DNA of 64,000 bases from Flavobacterium sharifuzzamanii (GTDB lineage Bacteria > Bacteroidota > Bacteroidia > Flavobacteriales > Flavobacteriaceae): NCBI RefSeq assembly GCF_003254585.1, contig NZ_QJGZ01000042.1:62001-126000 (forward strand), given 5' to 3'. Both the position numbers and the translations under genes were made by a program. The notes under the pieces were generated by a model. That model saw only the letters and a list, made by a program, of their open reading frames with translations, did no database searches and was not told the DNA's origin. Shown here piece after piece: positions 1 through 9,400 of the stretch (position 1 is the first letter of the stretch; every line of letters begins with the position of its first letter).

Positions 1-2272
1 ATATCCTAATTTCAAACAGGGATCAAGTGAAGTGCAGCCTGATTCTATCCGTTTTAATTTTAAAACCAAAAAGGCTTTAATTTATAATTCGAGAACAAAA
101 CAAGGCGAGCTGAACATTAAGGCCTCTGTTACTAAAAAAGAAAACGACTCTGTATACTTTTTAAAAGGAGCTCGTATTACAACTGCTCAAGATATTGACA
201 ATCCTGAATACTACTTTCAAACTAGCAGAATTAAATTTGTGCCAGGCAAAAAAATCGTTGCTGGATTAACACAATTAGTAATTGCTGATGTTCCTACACC
301 ACTTGCATTGCCTTATGGATTTTTCCCATTAAGTAAAGAAAAAAGCGTTTCAGGTATAATCATTCCAAGTTATAACGATTCTAACACAAGAGGTTTTTCA
401 TTACAAAATGGAGGTTATTATTTTGCTCTCAGCGACAATTACGATTTAACTGTACTTGGAGATTATTACACCAACGGAAGTTACGCCATGCGATTTGAAT
501 CGGCGTATGCTAAGCGATATAAATATAGAGGAAATGTCAATATCCGTTTTGAGAATTTAATTAACAGTGAACGTGGTTATCCTGATTACTCAAAACAGAA
601 TATTTACAATATTCAGTGGTCACACTCTAAAGACACAAAATCAAATCCAAATTCTACTTTCTCTGCTTCTGTCAACATGGGTAGTAGTAAGTACTTTAAA
701 CAGTCTATCAACCAAGCGAATATTGGATCAAACTTAAACAACACTTTAAGTTCTTCTATTTCATACAATAAGACTTTTAATACTATTCCTGGTTCTCGTA
801 TTTCGCTATCTGCAACTCATAGCCAGAATACGCAGACAGAAGACATTATTATGACACTTCCATCTTTACAAGGAAGTATTGACCGTGTATATCCGTTTGT
901 TGGAAAGGATGGCGTAAAGAAAGGATTAATCAAGAATATCAACTTACAATATAATGTAAGCGGTAAAAACTATTTTAAAACAAAAGATTCGCTATTTTTC
1001 AAACCTCAGATGTTTGACGATGCGCAATTAGGTTTACAACAAACTATTCCGTTGAGCACCAACTTTAAGATTTTTAAATATTTTAGTGCTGGAGCTTCTA
1101 CAACTTATCAGGAAACATGGGTTAACAAAACCATCCAGAAAGAGTATGATCCAGCTGCTGGACAAACCATTAATAAAACTGTAAATGGTTTTGATGCTTT
1201 TAGAACTTACAATTTCAGCACCAATTTAGGTACTACAATTTACGGAACTTTCAATTTTGGAGCTGATAAAAAAATTCAATCTATTCGACACGTCATGCGT
1301 CCGAGCATAACGTATGCATATACACCAAGTTTCGAGAAATATTATGATAGTTATGCTGTAGACGCTTCTGGAAGAATTACTTCAGAGTACACCAGATTCG
1401 AAAACGGATTATATGGAGCGCCAGGAAAAGAGAATTCTAATATTGTAGGCTTTGCTTTGAGCAATACTTTTGAAGCTAAAGTAAGAGACCGTGACAGCAC
1501 AAAAACAGAACCTAAAAAGATTATGCTGCTGAACAACTTGAACTTCAGTACAAGCTATAATTTCAATGCTGATGGAAAATCGACATTTGGGTGGCAGCCT
1601 GTATTAGTTAGCGGTGGAACGCAGTTTTTTGACAACAAAATGAACATGAACTTTGGTGCCACATTAGATCCGTATGCGATTGATAATGGAGGTAACAAAA
1701 TTGATAAATTCAACATTGATAATGGCGGAAGTTTGTTTAGAATGACAAGTGCAAACGTAACTGTAAACTATTCATTCACGAACAAAGGAACCGGAAAAGA
1801 AAAAGAAAAAAATACCCAGAGTCAGCGAAACGGTGGTCGAAATGACGATTTGTTTGGTACAAATACAGATTTGAATGACAGCCGTAACAGCCAGTTTGCC
1901 AATGAACCTGAGAAAGAAGATGCCATTACAGAATTCTTTAATTCTAAAGTCCCGTGGGACATGACACTTGCTTACTCATTAACGTATTCAAACGTAAAGC
2001 GAGAAAATACCATTTCTGGAAACTCCATCATGGTTTCCATCAATACCGACCTTACTCCTAAATGGAAAGCGGGGGTTTCAACTGGTTACGATTTTGTACA
2101 AAAAGGAGTTACCTTTACACAATTCCGTTTTGAAAGAGACTTATTAAGCTGGAGAATGGCTTTCAACTGGCAGCCATTAGGAACCAATTCTAACTGGAAC
2201 TTCTTCATCGGAATCAAATCTGGTATGCTTAGCGATATCAAATGGAACAAACGTAGCGTTTCAAACAGATAA
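1..2272 (+). CDS. lptD: LptD/OstA-like outer-membrane LPS assembly protein, 5' truncated
   Basis: The reading frame is open from the first bases of the window, so this is the C-terminal part (about 756 residues) of a larger protein whose start lies outside. The first residues resemble the end of the periplasmic OstA/jellyroll region, followed by a long stretch of alternating aromatic and polar segments typical of a beta-barrel, ending in a Trp- and Arg-rich C-terminus. The pattern fits the Bacteroidota LptD family, which inserts lipopolysaccharide into the outer leaflet of the outer membrane. A low-complexity charged insert (Gly/Lys/Asn/Gln-rich) lies around residues 595-635 of the visible part and is probably a loop. 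A RidA-family gene follows 28 bp later on the same strand. Confidence 0.85.
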   Translation, partial: YPNFKQGSSEVQPDSIRFNFKTKKALIYNSRTKQGELNIKASVTKKENDSVYFLKGARITTAQDIDNPEYYFQTSRIKFVPGKKIVAGLTQLVIADVPTPLALPYGFFPLSKEKSVSGIIIPSYNDSNTRGFSLQNGGYYFALSDNYDLTVLGDYYTNGSYAMRFESAYAKRYKYRGNVNIRFENLINSERGYPDYSKQNIYNIQWSHSKDTKSNPNSTFSASVNMGSSKYFKQSINQANIGSNLNNTLSSSISYNKTFNTIPGSRISLSATHSQNTQTEDIIMTLPSLQGSIDRVYPFVGKDGVKKGLIKNINLQYNVSGKNYFKTKDSLFFKPQMFDDAQLGLQQTIPLSTNFKIFKYFSAGASTTYQETWVNKTIQKEYDPAAGQTINKTVNGFDAFRTYNFSTNLGTTIYGTFNFGADKKIQSIRHVMRPSITYAYTPSFEKYYDSYAVDASGRITSEYTRFENGLYGAPGKENSNIVGFALSNTFEAKVRDRDSTKTEPKKIMLLNNLNFSTSYNFNADGKSTFGWQPVLVSGGTQFFDNKMNMNFGATLDPYAIDNGGNKIDKFNIDNGGSLFRMTSANVTVNYSFTNKGTGKEKEKNTQSQRNGGRNDDLFGTNTDLNDSRNSQFANEPEKEDAITEFFNSKVPWDMTLAYSLTYSNVKRENTISGNSIMVSINTDLTPKWKAGVSTGYDFVQKGVTFTQFRFERDLLSWRMAFNWQPLGTNSNWNFFIGIKSGMLSDIKWNKRSVSNR

Positions 2273-2300
2273 ACTACTTTCGAATCAAAATAATTTCATT

Positions 2301-2681
2301 ATGAAAAAAATCATTTTTACCGAGAAAGCTCCAGCTCCAATCGGACCTTATAATCAAGCTGTATTATCTGGAAACACACTTTATGCTTCTGGACAGATTG
2401 CAATCAATCCAGAGTCAGGAGAATTGGTTACAGACAATATTAATGACGAAACTACTCAAGTTATGAAAAACATTGCCGCGATTCTTGAAGCTGCAGGTAT
2501 GACTTTTGAGAACGTTGTAAAGTCAACTATTTTCATCATGGACATGAATAACTTTGGAGCAATAAATACCGTTTACGGTTCTTATTTTAACGAAAAAACC
2601 GCTCCAGCTCGTGAAACGGTTCAAGTGGCTTGTCTGCCAAAAAATGTTAATGTAGAAATTTCTATAATTGCTGTGCAATAG
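2301..2681 (+). CDS. RidA family reactive intermediate/imine deaminase
   Basis: This 126-residue protein has the full length of the YjgF/YER057c/UK114 family. The conserved features are visible: GPYNQA near residue 15, ASGQI near 29, the ligand-binding Arg104 in PARETVQV and Glu119 in VEISII. The family hydrolyses reactive enamine/imine intermediates released by PLP enzymes, in the cytosol as a trimer. It starts 28 bp after lptD and may be read from the same transcript. Its last 20 bp overlap the 3' end of mgsA on the opposite strand. Confidence 0.92.
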   Translation: MKKIIFTEKAPAPIGPYNQAVLSGNTLYASGQIAINPESGELVTDNINDETTQVMKNIAAILEAAGMTFENVVKSTIFIMDMNNFGAINTVYGSYFNEKTAPARETVQVACLPKNVNVEISIIAVQ

Positions 2682-3036
2682 CATCTAATAATAATTGTGC
2701 CGTTGCTTCATTGGTTGCCAGCGGCACATTATGCACATCGCAAACACGAATTAGCATATTAATATCTGCTTCATGCGGATGACTTGACAAAGGGTCTTTA
2801 AAAAAGAAAACCATCTGCGTAATTCCTTCCGCTACTCTTCCTGCAATTTGCGCATCGCCTCCAAGCGGACCAGAAAGCATTCTCTGAGTTTTAAATCCAG
2901 CAGCTTCTGCTTTTCCTCCTGTAGTACCAGTACCAATCAGTCTTATTTTTTCATTATGCAAAACAGCTTCATTTCTGATTAAGAAATCAATTAAATCCGC
3001 TTTTTTTCCATCATGAGCAATAATGGCAATTTCCAT
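2662..3036 (-). CDS. mgsA: Methylglyoxal synthase
   Basis: This 124-residue enzyme converts dihydroxyacetone phosphate to methylglyoxal and phosphate, a bypass of lower glycolysis. Visible motifs are the N-terminal MEIAIIAHDGKK, the phosphate-binding TGTTGG (residues 36-41) and SGPLGGD with the catalytic Asp61, then FFKDPL and ATNEATA. A longer frame could begin at 3072, but that start lies inside the upstream kinase gene and adds residues absent from the family, so ATG at 3036 is preferred; it leaves 10 bp after the kinase stop. The gene is the last of a minus-strand group with a GlcNAc-kinase-like gene, gapA and pfkA, which places the DHAP bypass beside the glycolytic enzymes it relieves. 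Confidence 0.92.
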   Translation of the reverse strand: MEIAIIAHDGKKADLIDFLIRNEAVLHNEKIRLIGTGTTGGKAEAAGFKTQRMLSGPLGGDAQIAGRVAEGITQMVFFFKDPLSSHPHEADINMLIRVCDVHNVPLATNEATAQLLLDAIAQQL

Positions 3037-3046
3037 AAAACCAGAA

Positions 3047-3898
3047 CTATTGATTAGCGACATGGTAAGCAATTAATCCATCAATAGGTCTTCTTAAAAC
3101 ATTCCCTAATTGAAGTTCATATTTATTAAATGTCTCTTGTAATTCATCTTTCAAATAGAATGCAATAGAACCAACAAAATGTACTGGAACTTCTTTGCAG
3201 TTATCAAATTGTTTGATGTAATTCTTAACGAAAGACTTCATTCCTTTGAAGATGATTTTTCTGCAGAACTCAGTGTCTTTGTGCTTAATCAAGAATTTAG
3301 CATAAGTAGCTAAATAAGCATTTGGATTTGGTTCTTTATATAATTTGTTTTTAATAAAATCTGGATCAACGTCGTACTCTTTTTCAAGCTCAACAGCCAA
3401 TTCTTTAGGCATTTTATTAAAATAGTATTTTCTAATTAATTCTTTTCCAAAAACGTTACCACTGCAATCATCCATTACGATATAACCTAATGATTGAACT
3501 TTTTGATGCAATACTTTTCCATCAAAATAACTGCAGTTAGAGCCTGTTCCTAAGATAGAAACAATTGCTTCTTCCCCTTTTGGAGTTGTTGCATAAACAG
3601 CAGCGTAAGTATCTTCTTGAACGTCTACAATTGCGTTAGAAAAATATTCTTGAAAAATTCTTTTCAACCACTCTTTCATTCTGTCTGTACCACAACCGGC
3701 ACCATAAAAGAATAAATGTGTAGCATTTTTTTTATTTTGTAAGATATCAAAACGGTCATTTAATCTTTCGATAATTTCTGGCTCGTCTAGAATTTCAGGA
3801 TTTAATCCTAAAGTTTGTGTTGTGAATAATACTTTTCCATTATCATCTATCGCAATCCAATCGGCTTTAGTAGATCCACTGTCAACTATTAATTTCAT
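3047..3898 (-). CDS. BadF/BadG-type ATPase, N-acetylglucosamine kinase-like
   Basis: A 283-residue protein of the ASKHA (sugar kinase/actin-like) fold. The phosphate-1 motif DSGSTKADW is at residues 6-14, an adenosine/phosphate-2 type motif LGTGSNCSYF is near residue 115, and a further Gly-rich motif DDCSGNVFGKE is near 142. This arrangement matches the BadF/BadG/BcrA/BcrD group that includes eukaryotic GlcNAc kinase; Bacteroidota members are usually annotated as N-acetylglucosamine kinases. It most likely phosphorylates an amino sugar in the cytosol; the exact substrate cannot be read from sequence. It is separated from gapA by a terminator and is followed closely by mgsA. Confidence 0.8.
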   Translation of the reverse strand: MKLIVDSGSTKADWIAIDDNGKVLFTTQTLGLNPEILDEPEIIERLNDRFDILQNKKNATHLFFYGAGCGTDRMKEWLKRIFQEYFSNAIVDVQEDTYAAVYATTPKGEEAIVSILGTGSNCSYFDGKVLHQKVQSLGYIVMDDCSGNVFGKELIRKYYFNKMPKELAVELEKEYDVDPDFIKNKLYKEPNPNAYLATYAKFLIKHKDTEFCRKIIFKGMKSFVKNYIKQFDNCKEVPVHFVGSIAFYLKDELQETFNKYELQLGNVLRRPIDGLIAYHVANQ

Positions 3899-3981
3899 TT
3901 GTTTAGTTTTTGGAATTAGGTTTCTCTATTTTTAATTTAAAAGTGTAATTTTTACATTAATTATAGAAGTAACAAAATAAG

Positions 3982-4013
3982 AAAATCCCGTTATTGTAAA
4001 GTAACGGGATTTT
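3982..4013 (-). terminator. Terminator downstream of gapA
   Basis: A stem with arms AAAATCCCGTTA / TAACGGGATTTT and an 8-nt loop lies 17 bp beyond the gapA stop. It is flanked by A/T runs on both sides and could work in either direction. Confidence 0.75.
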
Positions 4014-4029
4014 GCAAAAATATATATTA

Positions 4030-5034
4030 TTATTTTAAACCTGCAATATGTACAGATAAATCAATTAATTTGCTTGAGTATCCGTACTCATTGTCATACC
4101 AAGATACTAATTTGAAGAAAGTAGAGTTTAATCCGATTCCTGCACCAGCATCAACGATAGAAGTTCTTTTGTCTGAGATAAAATCTTGAGATACAACAGC
4201 ATCTTCAGTATATCCTAAGATACCTTTCATTTCGTTTTCTGAAGCTTTTTTCAATACAGCTAAGATTTCTTCGTAAGTAGTTTCTTTAGCTACTTTTACA
4301 GTTAAATCTACAACAGAAACGTCAGCAGTAGGTACACGGAAAGACATTCCAGTTAATTTTCCATTCAAAGATGGGATAACTTTTCCAACCGCTTTAGCAG
4401 CACCTGTTGAAGAAGGAATGATGTTGATTGCAGCAGCACGTCCACCTCTCCAGTCTTTTCTAGAAGGTCCGTCAGCTGTCATTTGAGTTGAAGTAGTTGC
4501 ATGAACAGTTGTCATTAAACCTTCAACGATTTCGAAATTATCGTGGATAACTTTAGCTAAAGGAGCTAAACAGTTTGTAGTACAAGAAGCGTTAGAAACA
4601 ACTAAATCAGAAGCTTTTGCAGTTTCGTGGTTTACTCCCATTACAAACATTGGAGCATCAGCAGAAGGAGCAGAAATGATAACTTTCTTTGCACCACCTT
4701 TTAAGTGCTCACTTGCAGTTTCGATAGTTGTGAAGATACCAGTACATTCAGCTACTACATCTACATCAACTTCGTTCCATTTTAAATCAGCTGGATTTCT
4801 TTCTGCAGAGATACGGATGTTTCTTCCGTTTACATAAAGTTTTCCTTCTTTAACTTCTACAGTTCCGTTGAAACGACCGTGAACTGAATCATATTTTAAT
4901 AAATAAGCTAAGTGATCTACATCTAACAAGTCATTGATTGCAACAACTTCTACATTATCTCTATTGAAAGACTCTCTAAAAACGATTCTTCCGATACGTC
5001 CAAATCCGTTTATTCCTAATTTTACTTTTGACAT
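4030..5034 (-). CDS. gapA: Type I glyceraldehyde-3-phosphate dehydrogenase
   Basis: A 334-residue GAPDH of standard length. The Rossmann motif GINGFGRIGR is at residues 8-17, the catalytic Cys151 in SNASCTTNCLAP and His178 in TTVHATT. The conserved WRGGRAAAINIIPSSTGAAKAV stretch and the C-terminal WYDNEYGYS motif are also present. It oxidises glyceraldehyde-3-phosphate to 1,3-bisphosphoglycerate with NAD(P) in the cytosol. It lies 95 bp downstream of pfkA on the same strand and is followed by a strong hairpin terminator, so pfkA-gapA is a likely glycolytic transcription unit. Confidence 0.97.
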   Translation of the reverse strand: MSKVKLGINGFGRIGRIVFRESFNRDNVEVVAINDLLDVDHLAYLLKYDSVHGRFNGTVEVKEGKLYVNGRNIRISAERNPADLKWNEVDVDVVAECTGIFTTIETASEHLKGGAKKVIISAPSADAPMFVMGVNHETAKASDLVVSNASCTTNCLAPLAKVIHDNFEIVEGLMTTVHATTSTQMTADGPSRKDWRGGRAAAINIIPSSTGAAKAVGKVIPSLNGKLTGMSFRVPTADVSVVDLTVKVAKETTYEEILAVLKKASENEMKGILGYTEDAVVSQDFISDKRTSIVDAGAGIGLNSTFFKLVSWYDNEYGYSSKLIDLSVHIAGLK

Positions 5035-5129
5035 TTTACTAAATTTTTTGCTTTTGTTTTTATTACACTATTTCAAAGTCTAATTTCCTCACAATAAACT
5101 TCTCTTCTTTTTTAAACTTTTTATATTAG

Positions 5130-6116
5130 TTATGTCGACATAATGTCTGACACTCTTAACAATTCTTTGTCAATTTCTGATTTCCCTTTGATAGCTTGCT
5201 CAAGCGGAGTCAAAATCACTTTATCTTCACGAAGTCCAACCATATAATTTGATTTTCCTTCAATTAAAGATTCTACTGCTTTTACTCCTAAACGGCTTGC
5301 TAAAACACGGTCAAAACAAGATGGAGAACCACCACGCTGCATGTGTCCTAAAACAGAAACTCTTACGTCGTACTCAGGAAGGTTGGCTTCAACATAATCT
5401 TTTAATTCGAATACATTTTTACCAATCTTATCTCCTTCAGCAATAACAACTATACTTGATGATTTTCCTGACGCTTTACTTTTTTGAAGTGAATCTAAAA
5501 GACGATCTAAACCTAAATCTTCTTCAGGAATAAGGATTTCTTCTGCTCCTGCACCAATACCTGCATTTAGAGCAATGTGACCAGCATCTCTACCCATAAC
5601 CTCTACAAAGAACAAACGGTTATGAGAACTTGCTGTGTCTCTAATTTTATCGATACAGTCTACAACAGTATTTAAAGCAGTGTCATACCCTAAAGTAAAA
5701 CTTGTACCATAAATATCATTATCAATTGTACCTGGAATTCCCATTACAGGGAAACCAAATTCTGCATTAAAAATTAATCCTCCAGTAAAACTTCCGTCTC
5801 CACCAATAACAACCAAAGCATCAACACCAGCCTTAACAAGATTCTCGTGTGCTTTCTTTCTACCTTCAGGGGTTCTAAACTCAACTGAACGAGCCGATTT
5901 TAAGATCGTTCCACCTTTGTTTACAATATTATTTACGCTACGTGGTCCCATCTCTTTGAAGTCACCCTCAATCATTCCCTGGTACCCTCTATAAATTCCG
6001 ATACATTCGATATTGTGATATGCGCAAGTTCGAACAACTGATCGTATTGCAGCATTCATTCCAGGTGAATCTCCTCCTGAGGTAAGAACACCTACTTTTT
6101 TTATTGTTTTTGGCAT
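5130..6116 (-). CDS. pfkA: ATP-dependent 6-phosphofructokinase
   Basis: A 328-residue bacterial phosphofructokinase that phosphorylates fructose-6-phosphate to fructose-1,6-bisphosphate. Visible motifs are TSGGDSPGMN (12-21), GGDGS for ATP/Mg (105-109), the catalytic PGTIDNDI segment (128-135), EVMGRDAGHIA and LGHMQRGGSPS. The Gly in GGDGS is typical of ATP-dependent rather than pyrophosphate-dependent enzymes. It leads a minus-strand group with gapA and is next to mgsA, so upper and lower glycolysis and the methylglyoxal bypass are encoded together. Confidence 0.96.
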   Translation of the reverse strand: MPKTIKKVGVLTSGGDSPGMNAAIRSVVRTCAYHNIECIGIYRGYQGMIEGDFKEMGPRSVNNIVNKGGTILKSARSVEFRTPEGRKKAHENLVKAGVDALVVIGGDGSFTGGLIFNAEFGFPVMGIPGTIDNDIYGTSFTLGYDTALNTVVDCIDKIRDTASSHNRLFFVEVMGRDAGHIALNAGIGAGAEEILIPEEDLGLDRLLDSLQKSKASGKSSSIVVIAEGDKIGKNVFELKDYVEANLPEYDVRVSVLGHMQRGGSPSCFDRVLASRLGVKAVESLIEGKSNYMVGLREDKVILTPLEQAIKGKSEIDKELLRVSDIMST

Positions 6117-6369
6117 TATTTAAGTATTAAAGTGTAAAATTAGCAAACATTCAGCACTTTTCGGGTTACGATTATCATAAATTAATAAAATCTGTTAAAT
6201 TCAAACGTTTTCGTTAATAAGTTTTTTCTAGGAAAAAATTTCATTAAAAATAATAAAACGCTATTTTTTTAATTAAATCGTCAAAATTAACAATACCCTA
6301 ATGAAGTGTTATAAAAATAGAATTTCCCGCTCACATGGAAAATTTTAAAAGAGTGCCTAAATTTAGCAC
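6117..6369. other. AT-rich gap upstream of pfkA
   Basis: No credible gene, repeat or RNA is seen here apart from the terminator that follows. The part nearest 6116 should contain the pfkA promoter, but no good TTG-N19-TAnnTTTG match was found. Confidence 0.5.
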
Positions 6370-6399
6370 AAAAAAAACCATTATGAGAATAATGGTTTT
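6370..6399 (-). terminator. Terminator downstream of the TamB gene
   Basis: Arms AAAACCATTAT / ATAATGGTTTT with a 4-nt loop, followed on the minus strand by a run of T. It lies 26 bp past the stop of the tamB-like gene. Confidence 0.75.
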
Positions 6400-6424
6400 A
6401 TAAAAGGTTATTTTTAACAAAGTG

Positions 6425-9400
6425 TTAATAATCGTTGTCAGGAATTAGTCCTTGATTATTGCTTGGTGTTTGTTCCTGTTCTTTTTTCTTCTTTTTTTCT
6501 TCTTCTTTCTTCCTTTTCTCTTCATCTTCTTTTGCTTTCTTCTTATTTTTTTCTGAATCTTTCTTGCTTGAAAAGTTCATATATTCAGGAAGATACGAAT
6601 CTTGAAGATCGTCATGAGAAGAATTTTTTACAGCTTTTTCAATTTTATGGTCTTTAAACAACTTGTTTACAAGCTCGCTAAAGGTATCAAAATCTACTTC
6701 ATAAGAAATACCGACACCTTGCGTATATCCAATTCCTTGTCCTATATAATTAATGTCGTTTTCTTTATTAAACAGACGAAGGTTCATTGTTCCGTCTTCA
6801 TTTACACGATATAATATTTCAATATCTCCAACAATCGCAGATTCATTCACACCTCCAACAGGAACTCCTAATTTTCCATTGATAGTGATTCTTTCATTTA
6901 TCTGAGAAGATATATTGGCCACAAACTGACCGTCAACCTCCTGCCCAGTTCTTCTATCTGCAGCAATGTAATTTAAGTCAATATTCACTTTATCATTATC
7001 CGACTTAATAATGCCTCCCAATAAACTTGAAGCAGTTTCTGTCAATGTTCCAGAGAAATCTCCTTGGCTAAATCCGTCGGTACTCATAAAGGAACCTGTT
7101 GACAATAAATAGAGTGCCTGTGTTTGGCGAATATCTTTATCGTCTAATTTATATTGTATCTCCGATTTTAAAACATTACTTACGGATGGAAACTGAATAT
7201 CAAAATTAGGTTCTGGACTCGCCAAATCTCCCCTTAATCCAATAACAACTTCTACAGGAACTTTTTTATTGAATGAAGAAGTATTATCTAAAAGTACAGC
7301 CGGATTGGCTTGTGTTTTATAAACTGCTTCTAAATTCAGCTGGGCACGCATTGGGTTTCCTTCCCAAATAATCGAACCTCCTTTTTTAACCGTAAACTTT
7401 TTATCGATAAGTCCGCCGTATTTAAAATTATAAGTTCCTTCGTATGCCTGGAAATCTCCCCACATATTAAATTTACCTAAAGTGTTGATTTTAAACAAAA
7501 GCGATCCATATCCCCTACCTTTCATACCATGACCTGAATTTCGATCTAGAATAACTTCTACTTCGGCATCTGGCGTAATATCAAAATCAAATTCTAGTTC
7601 AAGTCCGTTATAATCCCTTGTTTTTTCAACAATTCCATTCTCTAGATTATACTTTTCTTTCGGCGTTACAAAATGAATCCAACTACTTTCCCCAACGCTT
7701 TGCGCATTATTAATTGGAATCTTAACTTCGGTACCTTTTTCAGATTTCGCATCTACCTTAATAAAGAGACCTTCTACAGGTCCTTTTATACTGGCTGTTC
7801 CGTTAATAAATGCAGTTCCAAAATAAGCAGCATCTTCACTATCTTTTGTATCCAATGCCACTAATCGTTTAGAAGTGATATTTAAATCCAGTTTCCAATC
7901 GCCAAAATTATTATGCTCGATAGTTCCATTCAGCAAACCTTTTGTACCATATTTCGTGTCTGTCAATTGATTATTTCTAAACAAGAATTTTTCATTGGTT
8001 AAATCAATAACCGTTCGATCGCTTAATTCGTAATCGGTATTTAAATACGGAATTGTCATTCCAGCTTTTTCAACGTACAAACGACCATTGATTTCTGGTT
8101 TTTTCAAATTTCCGACAACAGCGGCATTTCCAGAAACAGAACCGCGTACATTTGACAAAACATCTCCGCCAATAGTTCCTAGAGTAGCCAAATTAAAGCC
8201 TTCCAATTTCAGGCTCATATCCATGATAGTCTCTTTATTCTCTATTGCAAAAGTTCCGTTGGCTCTAAACGATTCGGTAAAACCATTCTGAATCGACGAA
8301 TTAACAGTGAATTTTCTAAAAGATTCATCTCCCGAAATATCAAAATTAAGCGTACCGAGTTCCGTCTTGTTCATCACCAGATGATCAATTTTTATGGATG
8401 CAGTAGGCTGATAAACATTTTTGTTCTGTTTATAATTGACACTTCCATTCAAATTACCATTAAATACAAATTTGGAATTGGCGGGGGTTATTTTATTAAT
8501 ATCAACATCTTCAAAGGTCAACTCAAGATCTTTATAATCTTTTCCTTTTATAACTCCGTTTAAATCAATTTTCTGATTTTCATGAGACAAAACGATGTTA
8601 TCGAATGTAAAATTTTTAAAATACTGATCAATAATAATCTGATTGTCTTTTTCAGCATCTTCGTTTAAGTACCAGATATAGTCCTTAAACTTCATTTCCG
8701 ATTTCTTGATTCCGACAATATTATTTTTGCTCTTGTCTATTGTATGAAACAAATCCAGATTAAAGTAATCTTCGCCTTTATCTCCCCCTTTAAACTCAGA
8801 ACGAACAAAAAGCGTGTCATTTGCTGTAACATTAATCAAATTAAAATCACGTATTTTATAATACGGCGTTTTTATACTGTCTAATTCGACATAAGCATTG
8901 TAAAGCGGGTTTTTATTATCAATGTTAATTCGAATGTTATCGAATGTATTTTTGTCGGCTGTAATTTTTTTAGATCTGAAACGAAATTTAAACTCTTGCA
9001 AATCTGAATCTATTTTTCCTCTAACGACAGTTGAAGAATCAATATTTATTTCCGGATAAAGCATTTCAACCACTTTATCATAAACACGGAAATTAAAATT
9101 CAAGAATTGTCCTTTTCTAACTTTATAAGGCTTATAATTGGTATATAAGCTACCAACAGAATTCATGACCAATTTATCCAACTGATCAAATCTAAATTTA
9201 CCAACAATTTTTCCGTCTACAACATCATTCGAACTTACTGTAATGGTTCTTAGTCGATCTGCATCAAAACTTGAATTTAAATTTACCTGATCAAAAACAT
9301 AAGTTGTTTTTGGATTCTGATATTCTGCATCGTTTATAAAAATATCTCCTTGCAGATTTTCAATAGAATTTCCAGACAATTGAACTACAACATCTCCTTT

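Noticed and set aside
6463..8563. Several plus-strand frames of 60-70 residues opposite the tamB-like gene
   Set aside because: They follow from base composition on the opposite strand; the TamB frame is continuous and family-like.
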